Source: Petrolisthes cinctipes
Taxonomy: Eukaryota > Arthropoda > Malacostraca > Decapoda > Porcellanidae
NCBI GenBank assembly: GCA_033782935.1
Contig: JAWQEG010000630.1
Span: forward strand, 1,458,501 to 1,522,500
Length of the DNA: 64,000 bases
Reading direction: 5' to 3'
Below the pieces are notes generated by a model that did no database searches, had not been told where the DNA came from, and worked only from the letters and a program-made list of their open reading frames with translations. Of this stretch, positions 48,509 to 62,551 are shown piece after piece. A program made the position numbers and the translations under genes. Numbering within the stretch: position 1 is the first letter of the stretch; the number at the start of each line of letters is the position of its first letter.

Positions 48509-50912
48509 GTGTTAGAGTATTTTCAAAATACATGCTCAAAACATACTGAAAATCGATCTTTTAGGTGCACAAAAGTCGATATGTGCATGCATCTTCAGTA
48601 CCCGTTTATATCTCAAATTCTGGACCTAAACACCCGAAAAATCGATATTTTGGGGTCCCAGAAGCGATCTGTACATGCCTACTCCGTGTTAGAGTATTTT
48701 CAAAATTCAGGCCCAAAACATGCTGAAAATCGATATTTTTGGTGCCCAAAGTCAATATGTGCATGTATCTTCTGTACCCGTTTATATCTCAAATTCAGGC
48801 TCAAAACACCCGAAAATTCAATATTTTGGGGTCCCAGAAGCAATCTGTACAGTGCTAGAATATTTTCAAAATATAGGCTAAAAACATGCTAAAAATCGAT
48901 CTTTTAGGTGCCAAAAAGTCGATATCTCAAATTCAGTCCCAAAACACCCGAAAATTCGATATGTAGGGGTCCCAGAAGCGATCTGTACATGCCTACTCCG
49001 TGTTAAAGTATTTTCAAAATACATGCTCAAAACATACTGAAAATCGATCTTTTAGGTGCACAAAAGTCGATATGTGCATGCATCTTCAGTACCCGTTTAT
49101 ATCTCAAATTCAGGCTCAAAACACCCGTAAATTCAATATTTTGGGGTCCCAGAAGCAATCTGTACACTGTTAGAGTATTTTCAAAATACAGGCCCAAAAC
49201 ATACTGAAAATCGATATTTTAGATGCCCAAAGTCAATATGTGCATGTATCTTCTGTACCCGTTTATATCTCAAATTCAGGCTCAAAACACCCGAAAATTC
49301 AATATTTTATGGTCCCAGAAGCAATCTGTACATGCCTACACAGTGCTAGAATATTTTCAAAATATAGGCTAAAAACATGCTAAAAATCGACATTTTAGGT
49401 GCCAGAAAATCGATATCTCAAATTCAGTCCCAAAACACCCGAAAATTCGATATTTAGAGGTCCCAGAAGGTATCTGTACATGCCTACTCCTTGTTAGAGT
49501 ATTTTCAAAATACAGGCCAAAAACATACTGAAAATCGATCTTTTAGTTGCCCAAAAGTCGATATGTGCATGCATCTTCTGTACCCGTTTATATCTCAAAT
49601 TCTGGCCCTAAACACCCGAAAATTCGATATTTTGGGGTCCCAGAAGCAATCTGTACATGCCTACTCCGTGTTAGAGTATTTTCAAAATTCAGGCCCAAAA
49701 CATGCTGAAAATCGATATTTTTTGTGCCCAAAGTCAATATGTGCATGTATCTTCTGTACCCGTTTATATCTCAAATTCAAGCTTAAAACACCCGAAAAAT
49801 CAATATTTTGGGGTCCCAGAAGCAATCTGTACAGTGCTAGAATATTTTCAAAATATAGGCTAAAAACATGCTAAAAATCGATCTTTTAGGTGCCAAAAAG
49901 TCGATATCTCAAATTCAGTCCCAAAACACCCGAAAATTCGATATTTAGGGGTCCCAGAAGCGATCTGTACATGCCTACTCCGTGTTAGAGTATTTTCAAA
50001 ATACATGCTCAAAACATACTGAAAATCGATCTTTTAGGTGCACAAAAGTCGATATGTGCATGCATCTTCAGCACCCGTTTATATCTCAAATTCAGGCTCA
50101 AAACACCCGAAAATTCAATATTTTGGGGTCCCAGAAGCAATCTGTACATGCCTACTCAGTGTTAGAGTATTTTCAAAATACAGGCCCAAAACATGCTGAA
50201 AATCGATATTTTAGATGCCCAAAGTCAATATGTGCATGTATCTTCTGTACCCGTTTATATCTCAAATTCAGGTTCAAAACACCCGTAAATTCAATATTTT
50301 GGGGTCCCATAAGCAATCTGTACATGCCTACACAGTGCTAGAATATTTTCAAAATATAGGCTAAAAACATGCTAAAAATCGACATTTTAGGTGCCAAAAA
50401 ATCGATATCTCAAATTCAGTCCCAAAACACCCGAAAATTCTATATTTAGAGGTCCCAGAAGGTATCTGTACATGCCTACTCCGTGTTAGAGTATTTTCAA
50501 AATAAAGGCCAAAAACATACTGAAAATCGATCTTTTAGGTGCCCAAAAGTCGATATGTGCATGCATCTTCTGTACCCGTTTATATCTCAAATTCTGGCCC
50601 TAAACACCCGTAAATTCGATATTTTGGGGTTTCAGAAGCGATCTATACATCCCTACTCCGTGTTAGAGTATTTTCAAAATTCAGGCCCAAAACATGCTGA
50701 AAATCGATATTTTTTGTGCCCAAAGTCAATATGTGCATGTATCTTCTGTACCCGTTTATATCTCAAATTCAAGCTTAAAACACCAGAAAAATCAATATTT
50801 TGGGGTCCCAGAAGCAATCTGTACAGTGCTAGAATATTTTCAAAATATAGGCTAAAAACATGCTAAAAATCGATCTTTTAGGTGCCAAAAAGTCGATATC
50901 TCAAATTCAGTC

Positions 50913-53900
50913 CCAAAACACCCGAAAATTCGATATTTAGGGGTCCCAGAAGCGATCTGTACATGCCTACTCCGTGTTAGAGTATTTTCAAAATACATGC
51001 TCAAAACATACTGAAAATCGATCTTTTAGGTGCACAAAAGTCGATATGTGCATGCATCTTCAGTACCCGTTTATATCTCAAATTCAGGCTCAAAACACCC
51101 GAAAATTCAATATTTTGGGGTCCCAGAAGCAATCTGGACATGCCTACTCAGTGTTAGAGTATTTTCAAAATTAAGGCCCAAAACATGCTGAAAATCGATA
51201 TTTTTGGTGCCCAAAGTCAATATGTGCATGTATGTTCTGTACCCGTTTATATCTCAAATTCAGGCTCAAAACACCCGAAAATTCAATATTTTGGGGTCCC
51301 ACAAGCAATCTGTACATGCCTACACAGTGCTAGAATATTTTCAAAATATAGGCTAAAAACATGCTAAAAATTTACATTTTAGGTGCCAAAAAATCGATAT
51401 CTCAAATTCAGTCCCAAAACACCCGAAAATTCGATATTTATAGGTCCCAGAAGGTATCTGTACATGCCTACTCCGTGTTAGAGTATTTTCAAAATACAGG
51501 CCAAAAACATACTGAAAATCGATCTTTTAGGTGCACAAAAGTCGATATGTGCATGCATCTTCTGTACCCGTTTATATCTCAAATTCTGGCCCTAAACACC
51601 CGAAAATTCGATATTTTGGGGTCCCAGAAGCGATCTGTACATGCCTACTCCGTGTTAGAGTATTTTCAAAATTCAGGCCCAAAACATGCTGAAAATCGAT
51701 ATTTTTGGTGCCCAAAGTCAATATGTGCATGTATCTTCTGTACCCGTTTATATCTCAAATTCAGGCTCAAAACACCCGAAAATTCAATATTTTGCGGTCC
51801 CAGAAGCAATCTGTACAGTGCTAGAATATTTTCAAAATATAGGCTAAAAACATGCTAAAAATCAATCTTTTAGGTGCCAAAAAGTCGATATCTCAAATTC
51901 AGTCCCAAAACACCCGAAAATTCGATATTTAGGGGTCCCAGAAGCGATCTGTACATGCCTACTCCGTGTTAGAGTATTTTCAAAATACATGCTCAAAACA
52001 TACTGAAAATCGATCTTTTAGGTGCACAAAAGTCGATATGTGCATGCATCTTCAGTACCCGTTTATATCTCAAATTCTGGCCCTAAACACCCGAAAATTC
52101 GATATTTTGGGGTCCCAGATGCGATCTGTACATGCCTACTCCGTGTTAGAGTATTTTCAAAATTCAGGCCCAAAACATGCTGAAAATCGATATTTTTGGT
52201 GCCCAAAGTCAATATGTGCAAGTATCTTCTGTACCCGTTTATATCTGAAATTCAGGCTCAAAACACCCGAAAATTCAATATTTTGGGGTCCCAGAAGCAA
52301 TCTGTACATGCCTACTCAGTGCTAGAATATTTTCAAAATATAGGCTAAAAACATGCTAAAAATCGATCTTTTAGGTGCCAAAAAGTCGATATCTCAAATT
52401 CAGTCCCAAAACACCCGAAAATTCGATATTTAGGGGTCCCTGAAGCGATCTGTACATGCCTACTCCGTGTTAGAGTATTTTCAAAATACAGCCCAAAAAC
52501 ATACTGAAAATCGATCTTTTAGGTGCCCAAAAGTCGATATGTGCATTCATCTTCTGTACCCGTTTATATCTCAAATTCTGGCCTTAAACTCCCGAAAATT
52601 CGATATTTTGGGGTCCCAGAAGCGATCTTTACATGCCTACTCCGTGTTAGAGTATTTTCAAAATTCAGGCCCAAAACATGCTGAAAATCGATATTTTTGA
52701 TGCCCAAAGTCAATATGTGCATGTATCTTCTGTACCCTTTTATATCTCAAATTCAGGCTCAAAACACCCGAAAATTCAATATTTTGGGGTCCCAGAAGCA
52801 ATCTGTACAGTGCTAGAATATTTTCAAAATATAGGCTAAAAACATGCTGAAAATCGATCTTTTAGGTGCCAAAAAGTCGATATCTCAAATTCAGTCCCAA
52901 AACACCCGAAAATTCGATATTTAGGGGTCCCAGAAGCGATCTGTACATGCCTACTCCGTGTTAGAGTATTTTCAAAATACATGCTCAAAACATACTGAAA
53001 ATCGATCTTTAAGGTGCACAAAAGTCGATATGTGCATGCATCTTCAGTACCCGTTTATATCTCAAATTCTGGCCCTAAACACCCGAAAATTCGATATTTT
53101 GGGGTCCCAGAAGCAATCTGTACATGCCTACTCAGTGCTAGAGTATTTTCAAAATACAGGCCAAAAACATACTGAAAATCGATCTTTTAGGTGCCCAAAA
53201 GTCGATATGTGCATGCATCTTCTGTACCCGTTTATATCTCAAATTCAGGCTCAAAACACCCGAAAATTCAATATTTTGGGGTCCCAGAAGCAATCTGTAC
53301 AGTGCTAGAATATTTTCAAAATATAGGCTAAAAACATGCTAAAAATCGATCTTTTAGGTGCCAAAAAGTCGATATCTCAAATTCAGTACCAAAACACCCG
53401 AAAATTCGATATTTAGGGGTCCCAGAAGCGATCTGTACATGCCTACTCCGTGTTAGAGTATTTTCAAAATACATGCTCAAAACATACTGAAAATCGATCT
53501 TTTAGGTGCACAAAAGTCGATATGTGCATGCATCTTCAGTACCCGTTTATATCTCAAATTCTGGCCCTAAACACCCGAAAATTCGATATTTTGGGGTCCC
53601 AGAAGCAATCTGTACATGCCTACTCAGTGCTAGAGTATTTTCAAAATACAGGCCCAAAACATGCTGAAAATCGATATTTTTGGTGCCCAAAGTCAATATG
53701 TGCATGTATCTTCTGTACCCATTTATATCTCAAATTCAGGCTCAAAACACCCGAAAAATCAATATTTTGGGGTCCCAGAAGCAATCTGTACATGCCTACT
53801 CAGTGCTAGAATATTTTCAAAATATAGGCTAAAAACATGTTAAAATCGACATTTTAGGTGCCAAAAAATCGATATATCAAATTCAGTCCCAAAACACTCG

Positions 53901-56900
53901 AAAATTCGATATATAGAGGTCCCAGAAGGTATCTGTACATGCCTACTCCTTGTTAGAGTATTTTCAAAATAAAGGCCAAAAACATACTGAAAATCGATCT
54001 TTTAGGTGCACAAAAGTCGATATGTGCATGCATCTTCTGTACCCGTTTATATCTCAAATTCTAGCCCTAAACACCCGAAAATTCGATATTTTGGGGTCCC
54101 AGAAGCGATCTGTACATGCCTACTCCGTGTTAGAGTATTTTCAAAATTCAGGCCCAAAACATGCTGAAAATCGATATTTTTGGTGCCCAAAGTCAATATG
54201 TGCATGTATCTTCTGTACCCGTTTATATCTCAAATTCAGGCTCAAAACACCCGAAAATTCAATATTTTGGGGTCCCAGAAGCAATCTGTACAGTGCTAGA
54301 ATATTTTCAAAATATAGGCTAAAAACATGCTGAAAATCGATCTTTTAGGTGCCAAAAAGTCGATATCTCAAATTCAGTCCCAAAACACCCGAAAATTCGA
54401 TATTTAGGTGTCCCAGAAGCGATCTGTACATGCCTACTCCGTGTTAGAGTATTTTCAAAATACATGCTCAAAACATACTGAAAATCGATCTTTTAGGTGC
54501 ACAAAAGTCGATATGTGCATGCATCTTCAGTACCCTTTTATATCTCAAATTCTGGCCCTAAACACCCGAAAATTCGATATTTTGGGGTCCCAGATGCGAT
54601 CTGTACATGCCTACTCCGTGTTAGAATATTTTCAAAATTAAGGCCCAAAACATGCTGAAAATCGATATTTTTGGTGCCCAAAGTCAATATGTGCATGTAT
54701 CTTCTGTACCCGTTTATATCTCAAATTCAGGCTCAAAACACCCGAAAATTCAATATTTTGGGGTCCCAGAAGCAATCTGTACATGCCTACACAGTGCTAG
54801 AATATTTTCAAAATATAGGCTAAAAACATGCTAAAAATCGACATTTTAGGTGCCAAAAAATCGATATCTCAAATTCAGTCCCAAAACACCCGAAAATTCG
54901 ATATTTAGAGGTCCCAGAAGGTATCTGTACATGCCTACTCCGTGTTAGAGTATTTTCAAAATACAGGCCAAAAACATACTGAAAATCGATCTTTTAGGTG
55001 CACAAAAGTCGATATGTGCATGCATCTTCTGTACCCGTTTATATCTCAAATTCTGTCCCTAAACACCCGAAAATTCGATATTTTGGGGTCCCAGAAGCGA
55101 TCTGTACATGCCTACTCCGTGTTAGAGTATTTTCAAAATACAGGCCCAAAACATGCTGAAAATCGATATTTTTGGTGCCCAAAGTCAATATGTGCATGTA
55201 TCTTCTGTACCCGTTTATATCTCAAATTCAGGCTCAAAACACCCGAAAATTCAATATTTTGGGGTCCCAGAAGCAATCTGTACATGCCTACACAGTTCTA
55301 GAATATTTTCAAAATATAGGCTAAAAACATGCTAAAAATCGACATTTTTGGTGCCAAAAAATCGATATATCAAATTCAGTACCAAAACACCCGAAAATTC
55401 GATATTTAGAGGTCCCAGAAGCGATCTGTACATGCCTACTCCTTGTTAGAGTATTTTCAAAATACAGGCCAAAAACATACTGAAAATCGATTTTTTAGGT
55501 ACCCAAAAGTCGATATGTGCATGCATCTTCAGTACCCGTTTATATCTCAAATTCTGGCCCTAAACACCCGAAAATTCGATATTTTGGGGTCCCAGAAGCG
55601 ATCTGTACATGCCTACTCCGTGTTAGAGTATTTTCAAAATTCAGGCCCAAAACATGCTGAAAATCGATATTTTTTGTGCCCAAAGTCAATATGTGCATGT
55701 ATCTTCTGTACCCGTTTATATCTCAAATTCAGGCTCAAAACACCCGAAAATTCAATATTTTGGGGTCCCAGAAGCAATCTGTACATGCCTACTCAGTGCT
55801 AGAGTATTTTCAAAATACAGGCCCAAAACATGCTGAAAATCGATATTTTAGATGCCCAAAGTCAATATGTGCATGTATCTTCTGTACCCGTTTATATCTC
55901 AAATTCAGGCTCAAAACACCCGAAAATTCAATATTTTGGGGTCCCAGAAGCAATCTGTACAGTGCTAGAATATTTTCAAATTATAGGCTAAAAACATGCT
56001 AAAAATCGACATTTTAGGTGCCAAAAAATCGATATCTCAAATTCAGTCCCAAAACACCCGAAAATTCGATATTTAGAGGTCCCAGAAGGTATCTGTACAT
56101 GCCTACTCCTTGTTAGAGTATTTTCAAAATACAGGCCAAAACCATACTGAAAATCGATCTTTTAGGTGCCCAAAAGTCGATATGTGCATGCATCTTCTGT
56201 ACCCGTTTATATCTCAAATTCTGGCCCTAAACACCCGAAAATTCGATATTTTGGGGTCCCAGAAGCGATCTGTACATGCCTACTCCGTGTTAGAGTATTT
56301 TCAAAATTCAGGCCCAAAACATGCTGAAAATCGATATTTTTGGTGCCCAAAGTCAATATGTGCATGTATCTTCTGTACCCGTTTATATCTCAAATTCAGG
56401 CTCAAAACACCCGAAAATTCAATATTTTGGGGTCCCAGAAGCGATCTGTACATGCCTACTCCGTGTTAGAGTATTTTCAAAATTAAGGCCCAAAACATGC
56501 TGAAAATCGATATTTTTGGTGCCCAAAGTCAATATGTGCATGTATCTTCTGTACCCTTTTATATCTCAAATTCAGGCTCAAAACACCCGAAAATTCAATA
56601 TTTTGGGGTCCCAGAAGCAATCTGTACAGTGCTAGAATATTTTCAAAATATAGGCTAAAAACATGCTGAAAATCGATCTTTTAGGTGCCAAAAAGTCGAT
56701 AACTCAAATTCAGTCCCAAAACACCCGAAAATTCGATATTTAGGGGTCCCAGAAGCGATCTGTACATGCCTATTCCGTGTTAGAGTATTTTCAAAATACA
56801 TGCTCAAAACATACTGAAAATCGATCTTTTAGGTGCACAAAAGTCGATATGTGCATGCATCTTCAGTACCCGTTTATATCTCAAATTCCGGCCCTAAACA

Positions 56901-59900
56901 CCCGAAAATTCGATATTTTGGGGTCCCAGAAGCGATCTGTACATGCCTACTCCGTGTTAGAGTATTTTCAAAATTAAGGCCCAAAACATGCTGAAAATCG
57001 ATATTTTTGGTGCCCAAAGTCAATATGTGCATGTATCTTCTGTACCCGTTTTTATCTCAAATTCAGGCTCAAAACAACCGAAAATTCAATATTTTGGGGT
57101 CCCAGAAGCAATCTGTACATGCCTACACAGTGCTAGAATATTTTCAAAATATAGGCTAAAAACATGCTAAAAATCGACATTTTAGGTGCCAAAAAATCGA
57201 TATCTCAAATTCAGTCCCAAAACACCCGAAAATTCGATATTTAGAGGTCCCAGAAGGTATCTGTACATGCCTACTCCGTGTTAGAGTATTTTCAAAATAC
57301 AGGCCAAAAACATACTGAAAATCGATCTTTTAGGTGCCCAAAAGTCGATATGTGCATGCATCTTCTGTACCCGTTTATATCTCAAATTCTGGCCCTTAAC
57401 ACCCGAAAATTCGATATTTTGGGGTCCCAGAAGCCATCTGTACATGCCTACTCCGTGTTAGAGTATTTTCAAAATTCAGGCCCAAAACATGCTGAAAATC
57501 GATATTTTTGGTGCCCAAAGTCAATATGTGCATGTATCTTCTGTACCCGTTTATATCTCAAATTCAGGCTCAAAACACCCGAAAATTCAATATTTTGGGG
57601 TCCCAGAAGCAATTTGTACAGTGCTAGAATATTTTCAAAATATAGGCTAAAAACATGCTAAAAATCGATCTTTTAGGTGCCAAAAGTCGATATCTCAAAT
57701 TCAGTCCCAAAACACCCGAAAATTCGATATTTAGGGGTCCCAGAAGCGATCTGTACATGCCTACTCCGTGTTAGAGTATTTTCAAAATACATGCTCAAAA
57801 CATACTGAAAATCGATCTTTTAGATGCACAAAAGTCGATATGTGCATGCATCTTCAGTACCCGTTTATATCTCAAATTCAGGCTCAAAACACCCGAAAAT
57901 TCAATATTTTGGGGTCCCAGAAGCAATCTGTACATGCCTACACAGTGCTAGAATATTTTCAAAATATAGGCTAAAAACATGCTAAAAATCGACATTTTAG
58001 GTGCCAAAAAATCGATATCTCAAATTCAGTCCCAAAACACCCGAAAATTCGATATTTAGAGGTCCCAGAAGGTATCTGTACATGCCTACTCCGTGTTAGA
58101 GTATTTTCAAAATACAGGCCAAAAACATACTGAAAATCGATCTTTTAGGTGCCCAAAAGTCGATATGTGTATGCATCTTCTGTACCCGTTTATATCTTAA
58201 ATTCTGGCCCTAAACACCCGAAAATTCGATATTTTGGGGTCCCAGAAGCGATCTGTACATGCCTACTCCGTGTTAGAGTATTTTCAAAATTCAGGCCCAA
58301 AACATGCTGAAAATCGATATTTTTGGTGCCCAAAGTCAATATGTGCATGTATCTTCTGTACCCGTTTATATCTCAAATTCAGGCTCAAAACACCCGAAAA
58401 TTCAATATTTTGGGGTCCCAGAAGCAATCTGTACATGCCTACTCAGTGCTAGAATATTTTCAAAATATAGGCTAAAAACATGCTAAAAATCGATCTTTTA
58501 GGTGCCAAAAAGTCGATATCTCAAATTCAGTCCCAAAACACCCGAAAATTCGATATTTAGGGGTCCCAGAAGCGATCTGTACATGCCTACTCCGTGTTAG
58601 AGTATTTTCAAAATACAGGCCCAAAACATGCTGAAAATCGATCTTTTAGGTGCACAAAGTCAATATGTGCATGTATCTTCTGTACCCGTTTATATCTCAA
58701 ATTCAGGCTCAAAACACCCGAAAATTCAATATTTTGGGGTCACAGAAGCAATCTGTACATGCCTACACAGTGCTAGAATATTTTCAAAATATAGGCTAAA
58801 AACATGCTAAAAATCGACATTTTAGGTGCCAAAAAATCGATATTTCAAATTCAGTCCCAAAACACCCGAAAATTCGATATTTAGAGGTCCCAGAAGCGAT
58901 CTGTACATGCCTACTCCGTGTTAGAGTATTTTCAAAATACATGCTCAAAACATACTGAAAATCGATCTTTTAGGTGCACAAAAGTCGATATGTGCATGCA
59001 TCTTCAGTACCCGTTTATATCTCAAATTCTGGACCTAAACACCCGAAAAATCGATATTTTGGGGTCCCAGAAGCGATCTGTACATGCCTACTCCGTGTTA
59101 GAGTATTTTCAAAATTCAGGCCCAAAACATGCTGAAAATCGATATTTTTGGTGCCCAAAGTCAATATGTGCATGTATCTTCTGTACCCGTTTATATCTCA
59201 AATTCAGGCTCAAAACACCCGAAAATTCAATATTTTGGGGTCCCAGAAGCAATCTGTACAGTGCTAGAATATTTTCAAAATATAGGCTAAAAACATGCTA
59301 AAAATCGATCTTTTAGGTGCCAAAAAGTCGATATCTCAAATTCAGTCCCAAAACACCCGAAAATTCGATATGTAGGGGTCCCAGAAGCGATCTGTACATG
59401 CCTACTCCGTGTTAAAGTATTTTCAAAATACATGCTCAAAACATACTGAAAATCGATCTTTTAGGTGCACAAAAGTCGATATGTGCATGCATCTTCAGTA
59501 CCCGTTTATATCTCAAATTCAGGCTCAAAACACCCGTAAATTCAATATTTTGGGGTCCCAGAAGCAATCTGTACACTGTTAGAGTATTTTCAAAATACAG
59601 GCCCAAAACATACTGAAAATCGATATTTTAGATGCCCAAAGTCAATATGTGCATGTATCTTCTGTACCCGTTTATATCTCAAATTCAGGCTCAAAACACC
59701 CGAAAATTCAATATTTTATGGTCCCAGAAGCAATCTGTACATGCCTACACAGTGCTAGAATATTTTCAAAATATAGGCTAAAAACATGCTAAAAATCGAC
59801 ATTTTAGGTGCCAGAAAATCGATATCTCAAATTCAGTCCCAAAACACCCGAAAATTCGATATTTAGAGGTCCCAGAAGGTATCTGTACATGCCTACTCCT

Positions 59901-61321
59901 TGTTAGAGTATTTTCAAAATACAGGCCAAAAACATACTGAAAATCGATCTTTTAGTTGCCCAAAAGTCGATATGTGCATGCATCTTCTGTACCCGTTTAT
60001 ATCTCAAATTCTGGCCCTAAACACCCGAAAATTCGATATTTTGGGGTCCCAGAAGCAATCTGTACATGCCTACTCCGTGTTAGAGTATTTTCAAAATTCA
60101 GGCCCAAAACATGCTGAAAATCGATATTTTTTGTGCCCAAAGTCAATATGTGCATGTATCTTCTGTACCCGTTTATATCTCAAATTCAAGCTTAAAACAC
60201 CCGAAAAATCAATATTTTGGGGTCCCAGAAGCAATCTGTACAGTGCTAGAATATTTTCAAAATATAGGCTAAAAACATGCTAAAAATCGATCTTTTAGGT
60301 GCCAAAAAGTCGATATCTCAAATTCAGTCCCAAAACACCCGAAAATTCGATATTTAGGGGTCCCAGAAGCGATCTGTACATGCCTACTCCGTGTTAGAGT
60401 ATTTTCAAAATACATGCTCAAAACATACTGAAAATCGATCTTTTAGGTGCACAAAAGTCGATATGTGCATGCATCTTCAGCACCCGTTTATATCTCAAAT
60501 TCAGGCTCAAAACACCCGAAAATTCAATATTTTGGGGTCCCAGAAGCAATCTGTACATGCCTACTCAGTGTTAGAGTATTTTCAAAATACAGGCCCAAAA
60601 CATGCTGAAAATCGATATTTTAGATGCCCAAAGTCAATATGTGCATGTATCTTCTGTACCCGTTTATATCTCAAATTCAGGTTCAAAACACCCGTAAATT
60701 CAATATTTTGGGGTCCCATAAGCAATCTGTACATGCCTACACAGTGCTAGAATATTTTCAAAATATAGGCTAAAAACATGCTAAAAATCGACATTTTAGG
60801 TGCCAAAAAATCGATATCTCAAATTCAGTCCCAAAACACCCGAAAATTCTATATTTAGAGGTCCCAGAAGGTATCTGTACATGCCTACTCCGTGTTAGAG
60901 TATTTTCAAAATAAAGGCCAAAAACATACTGAAAATCGATCTTTTAGGTGCCCAAAAGTCGATATGTGCATGCATCTTCTGTACCCGTTTATATCTCAAA
61001 TTCTGGCCCTAAACACCCGTAAATTCGATATTTTGGGGTTTCAGAAGCGATCTATACATCCCTACTCCGTGTTAGAGTATTTTCAAAATTCAGGCCCAAA
61101 ACATGCTGAAAATCGATATTTTTTGTGCCCAAAGTCAATATGTGCATGTATCTTCTGTACCCGTTTATATCTCAAATTCAAGCTTAAAACACCAGAAAAA
61201 TCAATATTTTGGGGTCCCAGAAGCAATCTGTACAGTGCTAGAATATTTTCAAAATATAGGCTAAAAACATGCTAAAAATCGATCTTTTAGGTGCCAAAAA
61301 GTCGATATCTCAAATTCAGTC
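50913..61321. repeat. 10,409-bp tandem duplication, copy 2
   Basis: Repeats copy 1 unit for unit. Trimer starts include 50974, 51475, 51966, 52467, 52958, 53450, 53950, 54441, 54942, 55443, 56110, 56777, 57278, 57768, 58093, 58594, 58918, 59409, 59900, 60391 and 60892. Each equals its copy 1 partner plus 10,409. The match with copy 1 ends at 61,473, where the sequence reads cagcacccg instead of cagtacccg. I found no difference within the copies at the sites compared; base-by-base identity has not been computed. Confidence 0.93.
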
Positions 61322-62384
61322 CCAAAACACCCGAAAATTCGATATTTAGGGGTCCCAGAAGCGATCTGTACATGCCTACTCCGTGTTAGAGTATTTTCAA
61401 AATACATGCTCAAAACATACTGAAAATCGATCTTTTAGGTGCACAAAAGTCGATATGTGCATGCATCTTCAGCACCCGTTTATATCTCAAATTCAGGCTC
61501 AAAACACCCGAAAATTCAATATTTTGGGGTCCCAGAAGCAATCTGTACATGCCTACTCAGTGTTAGAGTATTTTCAAAATACAGGCCCAAAACATGCTGA
61601 AAATCGATATTTTAGATGCCCAAAGTCAATATGTGCATGTATCTTCTGTACCCGTTTATATCTCAAATTCAGGTTCAAAACACCCGTAAATTCAATATTT
61701 TGGGGTCCCATAAGCAATCTGTACATGCCTACACAGTGCTAGAATATTTTCAAAATATAGGCTAAAAACATGCTAAAAATCGACATTTTAGGTGCCAAAA
61801 AATCGATATCTCAAATTCAGTCCCAAAACACCCGAAAATTCGATATTTAGAGGTCCCAGAAGGTATCTGTACATGCCTACTCCGTGTTAGAGTATTTTCA
61901 AAATAAAGGCCAAAAACATACTGAAAATCGATCTTTTAGGTGCCCAAAAGTCGATATGTGCATGCATCTTCTGTACCCGTTTATATCTCAAATTCTGGCC
62001 CTAAACACCCGTAAATTCGATATTTTGGGGTTTCAGAAGCGATCTATACATCCCTACTCCGTGTTAGAGTATTTTCAAAATTCAGGCCCAAAACATGCTG
62101 AAAATCGATATTTTTGGTGCCCAAAGTCAATATGTGCATGTATCTTCTGTACCCGTTTATATCTCAAATTCAGGCTCAAAACACCCGAAAATTCAATATT
62201 TTGGGGTCCCAGAAGCAATCTGTACATGCCTACTCAGTGCTAGAATATTTTCAAAATATAGGCTAAAAACATGCTAAAAATCGATCTTTTAGGTGCCAAA
62301 AAGTCGATATCTCAAATTCAGTCCCAAAACACCCGAAAATTCGATATGTAGGGGTCCCAGAAGCGATCTGTACATGCCTACTCC
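61322..62384. repeat. Third, partial copy of a 992-bp hexamer after the 10.4-kb block
   Basis: Units 501 (61383) and 501 (61884). They repeat 60391 and 60892 at an offset of 992 with the rare sites cagcacccg, caggttcaaaacacccgta, cccataagc, aataaaggcc, ggggtttcagaagc and ctatacatccctac. One difference is aattcgatattt where the earlier copies read aattctatattt. The match ends near 62,112, where tatttttggtgcc replaces tattttttgtgcc. Confidence 0.87.
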
Positions 62385-62551
62385 GTGTTAAAGTATTTTC
62401 AAAATACATGCTCAAAACATACTGAAAATCGATCTTTTAGGTGCACAAAAGTCGATATGTGCATGCATCTTCAGTACCCGTTTATATCTCAAATTCAGGC
62501 TCAAAACACCCGAAAATTCAATATTTTGGGGTCCCAGAAGCAATCTGTACA
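62385..62551 (+). repeat. Orphan A monomer with the 10-bp deletion (167 bp)
   Basis: A single A monomer that begins gtgttaaagtatt and ends ctgtacagtgttagag. It is followed directly by another A at 62,552, with no B or C between. The atgtaggggtcc and gttaaagtat pair before and at its start also occurs at 48,961-49,004 and 59,370-59,413. The right end is therefore a patchwork of pieces from the 10.4-kb block. Confidence 0.85.

Larger units (their letters stand above)
40504..50912. repeat. 10,409-bp tandem duplication, copy 1
   Basis: Unit lengths from 40565 are 501, 491, 501, 491, 492, 500, 491, 501, 501, 667, 667, 501, 490, 325, 501, 324, 491, 491, 491, 501, 491. They sum to 10,409 and contain 63 monomers. 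The match to copy 2 starts just after 40,503 (gtaccaaaac there, gtcccaaaac at 50,912) and continues through 51,063, about 150 bases into copy 2. About a dozen rare variants were compared, including ctggacatg, cccacaagc, gataactcaaat, cagttctag, aatttgtacag, atgtaggggtc and ttctatattt. All were identical in both copies. Confidence 0.93.
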
